A stretch of 64,000 nucleotides of DNA from Aptenodytes patagonicus (Eukaryota; Chordata; Aves; Sphenisciformes; Spheniscidae). Location: NCBI RefSeq assembly GCF_965638725.1, contig NC_134974.1:1510143-1574142 (forward strand). The letters run 5' to 3'. The notes under the pieces were generated by a model that ran no database searches, had not been told where the DNA came from, and saw only the letters and a list, made by a program, of their open reading frames with translations. Positions 1-11,100 of the stretch are shown here, in pieces; position 1 is the stretch's first letter, and each line of letters opens with the position of its first letter. A program made the position numbers and the translations under genes.

Positions 1-279
1 TGAACCCCCATAGCCCCCCAAACCAAAGGAGCCCCCATAGCCCTGGGAGCTTTGGGAACTGAAGGAACTCCCCAACCAGGCTGGGCCTGACGATCCCACA
101 ATGCTCTCCTGAGGAAAAGAGCTGAGTATTGGGCCCGGGACTGTCACCACAGCCGGCGGCGGGAAGATCACTGCTCTGGAGTCGGGGCATTGCTGCACAC
201 ACGGCTCATTGTAGCTCTCGGCAATCGGCTGAGGGCAGGTCACCTCGCAGGGTCTCCAGGACTCACTGTAGCAAGACAT
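1..279 (-). CDS. Scale-type beta-keratin (corneous beta-protein), 3' part cut by window edge
   Basis: The first 93 codons are present, starting at the ATG read from base 279 ([10 protein letters not shown]). Seen: N-terminal cysteines 3, 11, 15, 27 and 31, the ESYNEPCV segment, the beta-sheet core with [11 protein letters not shown], then the start of a Gly-Ser-Tyr repeat region ([14 protein letters not shown]). The coding sequence matches the first 279 bases of the complete plus-strand gene at 4110 with one silent difference by my reading, so the product is expected to be the same long scale-type protein of cornified epidermis. The ATG follows a short 5' UTR; a splice acceptor (TTGCAG) ends at 302, and the intron runs to the donor at 908. 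The stop and 3' UTR lie left of the window. It is divergent from the gene at 4110. Calling it scale-type rests on the repeat domain; expression site is inference. Confidence 0.9.
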   Translation of the reverse strand, partial: MSCYSESWRPCEVTCPQPIAESYNEPCVQQCPDSRAVIFPPPAVVTVPGPILSSFPQESIVGSSGPAWLGSSFSSQSSQGYGGSFGLGGYGGS

Positions 280-908
280 CCTTCTTGTGATGGCTGAGAG
301 TCTGCAATGCACAGCAGTAGGGAGTTTTATGGTAAATGAGCAAATACCAGAGCTGGACTGGGAGGACGTGAACCAAGATTGTTAAGCAATGACTCTGTGT
401 CTGAAATATCAGAAGTTAACAGGGAAACAGATAAATTTATACATGCTAACAAATAAGACTCATTCTTGTATCAACTCAACCTTTATCCTTTCTTTCTTTT
501 CATCATGATCACCTTTGTAAATAACTTGATGTGAAACAGAGATTCAGTTCTGGATAAGTTAGATAGACAGATCTGTCTGTAGCAACTTGGACTGGTGAGG
601 ATGCACTCACAAAGTGTAAGAACCAGTGAAAGAGAAGCTAACAGGAATAGGAGAAAAGGCTCATTGACTATATGTATTAATTCAGACTTTATGAGGTGTA
701 AGTCACCCCAAGTATTTCTATAGCTTGGAGATCTACTTCCTATCCTAATGCAGTGACTCCTGATACTGCACCTGGACAAAAACACGTTTTCAGAAGGAAA
801 CAAAGGACGTAAGTCTGTAAAAACACATGCAGGAATCATCTCTGTGACAAAAGCATTGTTAAAGTAAATACTAATAGTAGTAGAAAGAATGAGTGAAACC
901 ACACTTAC

Positions 909-1007
909 CTTGTTCACTGCAGAGACTGAGACAAGAGAAGTGGATAGAAAGGCTACAGGTGATACGAGCTTTTATACTCTTCTTTAAGCCACCCTTTGTG
1001 CCTCTGG
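909..1007 (-). promoter_or_regulatory. Promoter and non-coding exon 1 of the left scale-type gene
   Basis: TATAAAAG lies at 969-976 (minus). Exon 1 is about 35 bases and ends at 909 with the donor AAG|GTAAGT. The box GGCACAAAGGGTG (992-1004) sits upstream of TATA and recurs in the plus-strand partner at 3306-3318. The 5' UTR intron is 302-908 (607 bases). The transcription start is inferred from TATA spacing. Confidence 0.75.
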
Positions 1008-3300
1008 TCCTAATTCATTACAAAACAAACGTGATGGTGGGAGCTTTGATTTTGCCACCTCAGCACTGTCCCTCCCAAATGCTAGTGTGGGTGTGATGCA
1101 ACTGCTGATGACAATTTTGGGAACTTGCAGCTGAAGGGTTGCCATACAGTCATCGACTGAAAGCCAGAACAAGAGTCATGCGTCATGTTAGTCCCATTTT
1201 AATGTTCAAGGTAGTATTTACATGGTCTGGAGCCCTTTTTGGTGCCACGTGCACAAACCAGGTGAAGGTCATCCAACATGTGAAGTTTGGCTCTGAGAGG
1301 ACACAAGTTCTCCTTGTGGCTGGCTAGGGATCTATAAATGTTGTTATACAGCAGAGCAAAGAGCTGACACGATGCAGGCGCACTCCTGATGGGATATCAC
1401 TATTGCTAATAACAGCATGAAAGCAGTAAGCCCTGGAAAAGGTTTTAGCTTGTGCTCTAAGCTTTTCATTTTACCTACAATTAACCCAGGCAGGGAGACC
1501 TGTGTCTGATTTACTGCACCTGTCAAATGATACAGGGGAATGATACAGTCCCATCATCACTAGCAATATTAACTACAACCAAAGCAGAGCTAGCATCGGT
1601 CCATTGAAACCTCTCCCAACATCCTTCTCTCAAGTCTTCTGAGAAAATTCAGAGGACACTAGGTTAACAGAGGAATGGCTGGGTTAAGTGACACCTTCAA
1701 AGAGGCAGAAAAGGCCTTATTGATATAGCCAGAACTGTTGACAGGGTCTCTGTCTAAAGTTAATACCAAACATCTAAAATTTCATTTGAAATCTCTACTT
1801 CTAGAAGTTCAGTTAGAAATGCATTTAAAAACAATCCTAATTTTCTTTCCCCCCACCCATGAAGTACTGACCACTTAAGAAAAAGTGGGAAATTAAAATA
1901 GCGTTAAAAAGGAGATATCTTAATGGGATAAGTCTGTGGCACCATAGAGTTATTTGCAAATCTGTTCTTTTCTAATTTTACAATATTGCAAAAGATAGGC
2001 TATAAATTACCTCTAAATTGTAAGATAGCTGTGCCTTTGAAGTGTCATCAGGATTTGCTGATAATAATGACAGGCACCTGGAAGATAATGACTTTAAGCT
2101 GCTTCACAAATACTCGTTAATACTTAGTGCTCGCAATTTCTGTTATTATCATATTAAATGAAGAAGGGCAGGATTTAGAAGCTCCCTTGTTATGAAACAG
2201 CATCGCTTAAAATATATGCCAACAAATGTCACTCCTTTTGATTCTATAACCAGACTGTGATTTGTAACTTCAATGCTTGCAAGGATTTGATTTTCATTCA
2301 TGATATCAAGTTCTTTATTTTACTAAGTATTAATACGTTTGGGGAGATTATGACATGTCCATGCTACAGACTATAGATAGTAGCTTCATCTCCCTTTACT
2401 AGCCAGGATTTTGCTAATATGCCTGAAATATCTATTGCCTTAAATTCTAGGTTGGGGGAAGAGCCCCATTAAAAATTATCTGAATTTTCAGGCTTAACTG
2501 GCTATCTGTCCATGTTCTGAAAAACAAGGGGTCTCAAGCTGATGTCCTAAAATCTCTACTCCTAGACTTTCCAAATCATTTGCTCTCACTTCTAAATGAC
2601 CCCCTCTCTTATGCATGAAGCTGTACCTAATGACACAGAGCACTTCGTTCACACATCTCTAAACTGATGCTCTTGCACAAGATTTGTGTGCTGATAGTTG
2701 CGTGTTTGTGTATAACTATAGTACAACACATCAAATATGAATTTTTAGTGGGTGTTTGTAAAGCCTCTTATTGTTCCTAGGAGGATCTGGAACATCTCTG
2801 AAGTGTCACTGCCTCAATGACATTTCAGACAGCAGTAAAAATAACAATGGAATCCACCTTACAATTCATGAGTGATTAATGGTATTTGATCTGCAAATAC
2901 AGATGTTAAAACCCCCATGTTTCTAAACCAGATGCAGATACCTGAAATTCTCCCTTTCCTGTTACGTCTCTCCCTCTTTTTATCCAGCTTGCATGTATTT
3001 TCATAGTATTCACTTAAATGGCACTATTCGTAAAAGACAGGTAACTTTAATTGATCCTTACTCATCTACCCTAAAAAAATCAAACTTATTATCTTAAAAC
3101 TTAAAGTGGAATTAAATAGCAGATGGCCCAATGCTGGTGCTGGGTATTAGATGTCTGAAAGATCTCATCATTCACCAGACCAATGCCCACAAGTTGGTAG
3201 TGACATTGTATCACACCTGTTTTTGAAGGTGGGGAGTGGCAGTGCAAAGCAAGCAAAATTAAATCCCTCAATGTGAAGGTTGTTTTGTTACTATGTAGGA
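977..3300. other. Intergenic region between divergent scale-type promoters
   Basis: No convincing gene. Only about 150 bases next to each promoter align with each other in inverted orientation (for example blocks near 1020-1120 and 3190-3300, both with a TATCACAC/CATCACAC motif and a run ending in TTTGTTTTGT). The middle, about 1.3-3.0 kb, is AT-rich and shows no recognised repeat. A shared regulatory region for the two genes is plausible but inferred. Confidence 0.5.
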
Positions 3301-3415
3301 CCTGAGGCACAAAGGGTGTTTCATATCTGTAAGCAGTTTGAGAAAAGTATAAAAGCTGTCTCCACTCCAAGGCTCTCTATACACATCTCCTGGCTTATTC
3401 TCCTTGGTGAACAGG
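3301..3415 (+). promoter_or_regulatory. Promoter and non-coding exon 1 of the right scale-type gene
   Basis: TATAAAAG at 3348-3355, preceded by CCTGAGGCACAAAGGGTG at 3301-3318. Exon 1 runs from about 3380 to 3415 and carries CTTGGTGAACAG, the same exon-1 end seen in the feather and feather-like genes, followed by donor GTAAGT at 3416. The intron is 3416-4087 and ends in TTGCAG. Confidence 0.78.
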
Positions 3416-4109
3416 GTAAGTCTGATTTGGCTCAACCTCTATCCTCCTCAAGCTTTTTTCTGTTGATGCTAAATTCTACATGATGCTATGGATTGGCAGG
3501 TTAGAGAACTGCGGGTGTCTGAAGGTGTGATCCTTAGAACAAAATGGGAAGTTTTACTATGCCACTTTGAATAACCATTTCCCAGGCATTTCAGCTCCAA
3601 TTCAGGATCTACATGCATTATAAAATTTAAAAATATCAGAGTGATCATAGTATCTACCACCTTGTGGTAGTACTTGCCCCATAAGGGTAAATATTCTTAT
3701 TTGGAAGTTGAGTGTTACTGGGGAAGCAATATGAAACTGGCTATATCTGATACTTTTTTTCTTAACTTGCTGTAAATACCTTACCAAACTTCAGTCTGTT
3801 TCAGCTGGTCTTAATAAATTAGATTCATCATACTACAAGCAAGAGCAGTAATATCAAGTGTGGGATTCACCATACATGACATTAGATGTCTGCATCTGCG
3901 CATGACATCTAGGGTATCTTGACCGTAAACGAAGTCTAAGATGTGATTTATGTGACCAGATGTAGGTATACTTTACAAAGTAATGAACTCTGGGCTGTCA
4001 CAATTTCCACTGACTATAAAGCAAGCACAGGCATCTAGAGTCAGGTCAAAATTTCTGCATGTGAAACCTCCCTACTGTGCGTTGCAGACTCTCAGTCATC
4101 ACAAGAAGG

Positions 4110-4871
4110 ATGTCTTGCTACAGTGAGTCCTGGAGACCCTGCGAGGTGACCTGCCCTCAGCCGATTGCCGAGAGCTACAATGAGCCGTGTGTGCAGCAAT
4201 GCCCCGACTCCAGAGCAGTGATCTTCCCACCGCCGGCTGTGGTGACAGTCCCGGGCCCAATACTCAGCTCTTTTCCTCAGGAGAGCATTGTGGGATCGTC
4301 AGGCCCAGCCTGGTTGGGGAGTTCCTTCAGTTCCCAAAGCTCCCAGGGCTATGGGGGCTCCTTTGGTTTGGGGGGCTATGGGGGTTCATTGGGCTACAGG
4401 AGCTCGGGGAGTTATGGGGGCTCCTTTGGTTTGGGAAGCTATGGGGGCTCCTCTGGGTATGGGCGTTCCCGGGGCTATGGGAGCTCCCTGGGCTTGGGGG
4501 GCTCCTCTGGCTACAGGGGCTCCTTGGGTTATGGGAACTCACAGAGTTATGAGGGCTCCTTTGGTCTGGGGGGCTATGGGAGCTGCCTGGGCTTGGGGGG
4601 CTCCTCTGGCTATAGGGGTTCCCGGGGCTATGGGAGCTCCTTTGGTTTGGGAGGCTATGGGGGCTCCTCTGGGTATGGCCGTTCCCTAGGCTCTGGAGAC
4701 AACATGGGTGACGTGGGCTCCCTGGGCTATGGAGGCCAATATGGGTCCAGCAGCTTTGGCAGTTGTGGGAGGTCCTACGGCTCTGGTTTCTCTTCCTATG
4801 GCACAGGGTATTACCTCCCTGGTGCGCAGAGGTGGGGCATGTCCCGCCGCGGGAGCTGCGGGGCTTTCTAA
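4110..4871 (+). CDS. Scale-type beta-keratin with long Gly-Ser-Tyr repeat domain (253 aa)
   Basis: Structural protein of hard cornified epidermis. Residues 1-33 are Cys-rich (C3, C11, C15, C27, C31); the beta-sheet core spans about 34-67 ([15 protein letters not shown]). Residues about 79-235 are imperfect repeats of [21 protein letters not shown] and SSGYRGS type, rich in Gly, Ser, Tyr and Leu. Further cysteines are at 159, 219 and 250. It ends RRGSCGAF, without the terminal Cys usual in beta-keratins. Scale beta-keratins known to me are roughly 150 residues, so this is long. The start is the MSCY ATG; an in-frame upstream extension to 4077 crosses the splice acceptor (exon 2 begins at 4088) and is not coding. 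The 3' UTR has ATTAAA at 5207-5212. Tail to tail with the next gene. It could be annotated as scale keratin-like or another long epidermal beta-protein. Confidence 0.92.
   Translation: MSCYSESWRPCEVTCPQPIAESYNEPCVQQCPDSRAVIFPPPAVVTVPGPILSSFPQESIVGSSGPAWLGSSFSSQSSQGYGGSFGLGGYGGSLGYRSSGSYGGSFGLGSYGGSSGYGRSRGYGSSLGLGGSSGYRGSLGYGNSQSYEGSFGLGGYGSCLGLGGSSGYRGSRGYGSSFGLGGYGGSSGYGRSLGSGDNMGDVGSLGYGGQYGSSSFGSCGRSYGSGFSSYGTGYYLPGAQRWGMSRRGSCGAF
4337..4811 (+). repeat. In-gene Gly-Ser-Tyr codon repeat
   Basis: Degenerate tandem codon repeats (GGCTATGGGGGCTCC-like, 15 to 50 base periods) encode the Gly-Ser-Tyr domain. Longer blocks recur, for example the SSGYGRS and SSGYRGS segments each appear twice, consistent with growth by slippage or unequal exchange. 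The repeat also produces long spurious frames on the other strand. Confidence 0.8.
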
Positions 4872-5212
4872 AGCCCCCAGGATGGTGCCCAGAACCAGCA
4901 ACAGTCCTGAAGCAAGGACCGTGGCACAAGGACATGGAGCAAGAGCCATGGGGAGCGGCAGCATGCATCAGCTGCCCTGGCATGGGGACAGGAGGAGGCT
5001 GTGTGTGCCCAGCAGCCCACTACCCCGTGCCACCATGTGCCCTGGCTGCATGGCTGAGCCTTGGTATCCCCTGCATGCCTCCATCACCTTGGCTGTCCCC
5101 TGGGTCCTGAGCGGGGCACTGCTACCAGAGCGTGATACCTGCATCACGTGTTTCCCCTTGTATTGCCTTGATCTTTCTGTAATTGGCTGCTACGCTTCTC
5201 TTTCACATTAAA

Positions 5213-6066
5213 ACCCTGTGGTGTTGCACAAGAACTTCTCTGGTTTTCATTGTTCTTCAGCCTCCTCAGGGAGCAAAACTCCCTGGTGTGCTGAGTTATC
5301 AAACAATCTGCCCTGCTCAATCTCCCTTTAAAATGTGGAATGAAAGTTTAATTGGGATCCTTAAGGCATCAACAGCATTGTGTTAATGAATGTTTGTTCA
5401 GCAATTTACCAGTCATTATCTTCCCCAAGGTTCAGAACAGGCAGGGTAATTGTTATTGCTCTGAGGATTTCTGGTGACACCCCAAAGGGCTGCCAAATCA
5501 TCACATAAATTAGCAATCAATTACTACATAATTGCAGCATTCCTGACCTAGCAAGCCAACAAAGGAAGAGTCATACATAATTTTTTCTTTAATTTGTTGA
5601 TTTTTAAATGTTCTTCCTGATATTTACTGCCATTCTTTGTTAATGGCAAAATGTTCTTCATAATCTAAAAAGTGAGTATGAAAATAATACCAGAGATTGC
5701 TGGGATTTTATGAGCTCCAAGGAATTGAAATACCAAGAGATGAAATGATATATTGCCTGTAAGACAGCATTAGCTTTCCCACCTCTTCCCGCCCCCTCAC
5801 CCCCATTGATTGTTAGCCAGGAATGATTATTCCATATTGTACTTAAAGAAGTGTGACTATGGGAAAAGATACCCTATCAAAAAAGGGTATTACTCATTGC
5901 TTGTATTTATCTATGATTACCTCCTTTCTAATTGCTATGGTATAAGTTAAATGAAGATCTGCCCAGTACTGACAATTTATGCACAGGCAAATTTTTCCCA
6001 GAGAAGGCTCCGAAGAGGAAGAGAGAGGAAGAACATTGCAAGACACATATTATGATGCACCATACA
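5213..6066. other. Tail-to-tail spacer between scale-type and feather-like genes
   Basis: AT-rich, no gene or recognised mobile element. It contains the 3' ends of converging transcripts: the polyA signal at 5207-5212 on plus and the minus-strand signal at 6067-6072. Confidence 0.5.
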
Positions 6067-6398
6067 TTTAATGAGTGAGAAGCAGAATTTAAAAAAAATG
6101 TACAGCATAAGAAAGCAGTAGGGTTGAATATGGATAAGACTAATCATCCATTTCAAGGGAATGCTTTACAGCTGGACACCCAGCTCCTACATGCAACAAT
6201 AAAAGTTACATTTTTCACCTCATTGTTAACAGAGAAAGGCATTAAATCAGAAATGCCAAGCTCCTGCAGTCCCATTAGCTTAGGGAAAAGCTGAGGGTGG
6301 TCAGCAAGCATATGGCCATGGTCATGAACTCAGTCCTGCATCCGGATCATGCCTTTAAGCTTCTGGTTGTTCCTTTGTGGTTTTTCCCCAAGGCTTTG

Positions 6399-6731
6399 TC
6401 ATGGCCCACACCGGTTGTAACGACGGTAGGACCTCCCATAAAGGCCACCTAGACCTGAATGTCCAAGGCTCCCAAGTCCCAGGGAGCTGCCAGAGGAGAT
6501 AGGGACCCCCCCAGCATTGAGAGCATCCCCTACAGCTGCAGACGCTGAGGATCCCACCGCGGTATTTTGTGGGAAGGAGCTGAGGATCGGGCCGGGCAGG
6601 GTCACCACCACAGGAGAGGGCTGGATCACATATGTCGAGTCCTGGCACTGCCTGACGCAGGGCTCGTTGCAGCTATTCGCCAGCGGGGTTGGGCCACAGG
6701 TGGTGGGAGGACACAGGTCGTAGCAAGACAT
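6399..6731 (-). CDS. Feather-like beta-keratin 1 (110 aa, altered C-terminus)
   Basis: Small structural corneous beta-protein. [20 protein letters not shown] opens the protein, with cysteines 3, 7, 12, 21, 25 and 29; the beta core follows (about 33-66, [20 protein letters not shown]); the tail is Gly/Ser/Leu then [10 protein letters not shown]. Compared with its three paralogues (116 aa, ending in GPC) it lacks about six codons near the end, and the codon for the terminal Cys reads TGA instead of TGC, so it ends Gly-Pro. The last Cys is therefore at 108. The start is ATG at 6731, downstream of the splice acceptor TTTCAG (exon 2 begins at 6752). The intron 6753-7947 is about 1.2 kb. PolyA signal ATTAAA (minus) at 6067-6072. 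The feather-like name follows the position between scale and feather genes in the chicken cluster; no tissue evidence is in the sequence. Confidence 0.92.
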   Translation of the reverse strand: MSCYDLCPPTTCGPTPLANSCNEPCVRQCQDSTYVIQPSPVVVTLPGPILSSFPQNTAVGSSASAAVGDALNAGGVPISSGSSLGLGSLGHSGLGGLYGRSYRRYNRCGP

Positions 6732-7947
6732 GTCTGCGGGATGGAACTAAGTCTGAAACACAGGGAAGGAGGTAAATACAAGGAAGAAGTTGTAATTATA
6801 GTCATGTAATTAAGCTGCTGAGATTATGGAGAGTGCAACAAACTAACTAGACACTATGTGCAGAATGGAATAATGTGTTAGTCTTAGGTTGAAAGGAGAC
6901 TTCAGTGAAACCCAAACTCCTCTACACTACAGAGGACAGCTCAAGGGGTAGCTCTACCTGCTCCTGAGCAGTCTTTGATAGCTCATTTCCCACAACACTC
7001 CTCCAGGATGCCTGCAGCCCTGCAATAGGTGGGAAGTGAGGGACAAGGCTTATGATCTCCTGTATGACACAACTAGAAGAAACTTCGCCCAAAACAGAGG
7101 GAAGAAGAAAAAATTCCTCAGCAGGTAGAAGTGAGGCGCATAACCTGGTAATGTGACACTTACCTGTGAAAGGGAGCTGTTATCCTCCCCACTGATGGGC
7201 TTGTCTCTTAAACAGCAAAAGAACAAATATTCTGCCTAATTCTTATTTAATCATCCCCTTTTCTTTGTGCTTATTTCCTCTTACATGAGTCTTACAGAGA
7301 AAGCAGCTTTCTGCCTGTTTCTGAAGGGGAGGGAAATGGAAGTTGACGGTGTCCAAAATCATTTGATAAGCAAATAGAACAGGCGGAAGCTCTACTATTG
7401 ATATTTTAGTTTCAGGTTATTGAGGTGCTGCAATGGAGATCTAGTGCCAAAGTATTCAGAGCATTTTAGAAGGAGACGATTCAAGTATTTCTGGTCCCAA
7501 AGTGCTTAGGAACAGAGAAGGATTATTTTCATGGTATCCTAGTGCAAGAAGGGATATACTTTCAATATTGTTCAGCACACTTGAAAATTTGAGCCCATTT
7601 ACTTGCCTATCTACAGAATAAGCTCCGAGAAAGTAAAAAAATCTCTGTACAGATTCTCCACATCCACTTCTAGTTGCTGAGCAATTCACATGCAGAGATT
7701 AGAACATCTTGGAACTGAATGATCCAGTGACACAAATGAAAAATGAGTCTGAAGTCCTGTATCCAGCAATTGCCACCCTTCAAAGAACAGGTGCCCTCTT
7801 TCAGAGAAAGAGCTACTTGCAGGTCTCCCACACACACTGATAAAGAGCATAAACCTTAGACTGCTATAGACAAGGCAGTGTAAAAATAAAATACGATGAA
7901 GGCAACAATTCAGGACATTGAAAGATAGCAAGCAGGTTCAGACTTAC

Positions 7948-8102
7948 CCTTTTCACCAAGGAGAATAAAGCAGAAGAAGTGGATGGCAGCAGCTCTCACT
8001 GTGCTGGCTTTTATACTGTGTCCTCGAGTGCCTGAGGACCTGAGACATACTTTGTGCATGTAGCTTTACCAGCCAATTGCTAAAGACTGCTTGTATGCAA
8101 AA
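7948..8102 (-). promoter_or_regulatory. Promoter and exon 1 of feather-like gene 1
   Basis: TATAAAAG at 8008-8015; box CATGCACAAAG at 8050-8060; a TTGTATGCAAAAT element at 8091-8103 (plus-strand reading). Exon 1 is about 35 bases, ending at 7948 with donor GTAAGT. Confidence 0.75.
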
Positions 8103-11100
8103 TATTCCCAGCTGATGATTTACTTTCTCCTCACTGTTTGTATTTATTGCCTTGATCTAATTTCCTCACCATAATGTATGCATTCCACTATAGAGGTTTC
8201 TTTTATCTTAAAGTCTTATGAGCCCAGTTAATTCCTGGTCAAATCAACTGCTTCATCTGAGTTACTAAAGTAATTCTTTTGCATCCTGAGGACAATATAT
8301 GCAATGTATGTCATTTGACACAGATGAATACATATATTGGGAAAGACACATGTGAACTCCCCTGCGAAATCCCCCTTCCCTCTTCATGGAGAGCACAAGT
8401 TTTTGACACATCTCACTCTGAAAGAGCCAGCAGTTACTATTTCTGACTCTGAATTGGACTGTAGGTTTGCCAAATTCCTCCCAAACAGCCACACAGCTGC
8501 ACAAATTCAGAAAATAAAATCGTTACAGAAAGCACTTAGCAGAGCTGATTGCACTTTACCAGCCTCAAAGGTACTTAGTGGGAAACAGATTATTTGAGGG
8601 AACATATTGTTTTACTTTCTTGACTCAGGAGACAAGATGAAAGAGTATCAGCAGTCTGATCTACTCATTTAATATTAAACTACTACACTTCCATGAAGGA
8701 ATTTGAGACACAGCTCTTCAATTTGGGAACTGAGCGTCAAAGCCCTTAATCTAAGGAGTCTGCAGTTTTATCTTTCTTCCTACATCAAACTCCAGGAAAA
8801 CAATTCAGGTCAGATTGAGGATGCATGTGAATTTTAGGCTAGTCAGAGACACTGGTACTCAGAGTCTTGCACAAGCTTACCTACGGGGTCATTAATGATG
8901 CCAAACAGTTTTACATTTGCCATTAAATTATTCTTTTCCCCTACTCTGTCTTGCACTATTACACAAAATTATACTCCAAATTAATGGTAGCTACTTACAG
9001 AAGTGTATAATATTCTTGTTCTTTTTTTCTCTTTTGAAAGCAAATAATGTCGTCTTCATTTTGCATGGTCTTAAAGAACATTGCAATGTGCAACAATTCC
9101 ATTTCTTTTTCAAAGACAATTTCTAGATTAAAAAGTAATTGCATACAATGCACAAGCAGACTTTAGGGCAGGGATCAGTATTCCAATCTCTCCTCTCCTA
9201 GTGTTTAAATCACTTAGCTAGAGACATGCAAATTATCCCTGAACTGCGAGTATCTTCATTAAGATCTCCTGGGAAATAAAAGCTGATTGTACACTTCTGA
9301 AGAGCAAAAGTCTTCAAAGTTCACAACACATTTTCATCAATGGCTCAGACATGCAAATAATGCATTATCAGAAAATGTGAAGGTATGTGACACTATTTGA
9401 ACATGATCAGCATGTAAAGTTTGTGACCAGGATTACTAATGAATTTCACAAGCTTCCGCACATTATACGGTGTCACAAACTGGAGTCCTTCCATTTTTTA
9501 CTTAAAATATAAATAAGTATTTGCACAAAATCACGTGTTAAAAATCCCATTCCAATCATCAGTCACTGGATGTCCTTACGTATGTGATGACCCCCATCAG
9601 TGACACTACTGACTGAAGCTCTCTTGTCCCTTGAGATTTACCAGCCTTTCCCCAATGCTCTTACCAACACACACACACAGACACACTACTGCAGTATCAG
9701 AATGTTAAAAAACATAATCCTTTATAGGAATAACTATCTACTGACCATAAGAGAAGCATGTGGGTTTGAACACAAACTCATCAAAAGGTATAGTGATGAT
9801 AAAAAGAATCACAAGTCCTCTCCTGAAGGTGTTCATATGTTGAGTTAGCCTGGCTGGCTCAATCTTCTCATCCCAGGAGCTGAAAGCTTTGGGGTGTTGC
9901 TCGTTGGAGTATTACAAAGAGTAGTGATCCTAAATCTCACAGTCACTTATCAGGGATGAAATTACACACTCAGGGCTTAAATTACAAGCTCTTGCTGTAA
10001 CAGCAGATGGTACTCCCATGGGCCAATGTGACCAAAATGCTAAAGAGCAGACAAAATTCCTAACCAAATTGAATTTTGACTCATCCACATTTTGGGAAGG
10101 TGGAGTCGGTGCATTTGGAGCCAGGCATTTTTAGTGGATGCAAACCAAAAAGATAAAAGAGGCACTATGGATCATGGTTTTCATCCAACGCCAGGATAAG
10201 TCCAGGCAATAAACACAAACAGTAAACAAAATTTCACTAGCGGGCATCCAGCCATATGCAAAAAAACAAAAACAATTAATGCAGGAACTAGTTAGTAAAT
10301 GTGCAAGAATGTCTCAGATCTTCCAGGCAGCCTGAGAAAGCTATAAAAGCTCTTGCTCTTCAGAGCCTTCCTGCCTCTTCCCTTATCCCTGTATGCACAG
10401 CAGACGCTACAATTCTGGTTTCAGCTTTACAAAATTTGGTATTGAAATACATTTTCACTCACAGCAGTAGCAAATACTTGGCGTCCTGCAAAAACAGCTC
10501 ATGTTATTCTTTTTTCTATGGGACCAACTTGTTCCAGCTATTCAGTGATAGATATTAACAGATGCAAGTTTATAAATCGAGAAAGAGAAGATACAGACAG
10601 TTCTTTTGTTCAGAGCATGTGTACTCTACCACGCAGTTTCTTATGCTGCTGTTTTATTGTCTGGTACTACGTGTTATTGCATATATGCTGCCTGATTATG
10701 TAGAACCCAGTCTAATACAGTATGACACTTCCAAAGCAAACACAATAACAACTTAGGAGGCAGTGCCTGAGCTTGTCTTGCCTAGAAAATTTTCTCTGTA
10801 ACGTGATAATCTAGCTCATATTCTGCAGCAGTGAATAAAACACTTTCTGATTAACTACAAAACCAAACAGAGAAGCCGTTTACTTTGGGACTGTGCTATA
10901 CTTGTTGCTACGATAAGTTTTAACCCAAAGAAGGGAGTTTGGGACAGAAATGAAGGGGGAAATTGATGCTTGAGGATTGGTTTTGCTTTTTGTTTTGAAG
11001 AAGCAAGCTGCATACCAGACCTTTCTGCTACAATTTCTGAATGCTTGAAGGAAAGATCCCAACTTTGGAAAGAGCGTGCATGCATAGGAGTTACCTCTGT

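Noticed and set aside
4327-4983. 218-codon minus-strand frame opposite the scale-type gene
   Set aside because: Produced by the Gly-Ser-Tyr codon repeat read backwards; Ser/Pro/His-rich without other support.
9668-9686. Short CA-rich run as a repeat array
   Set aside because: Only about six units, too short and ordinary to report as a feature.
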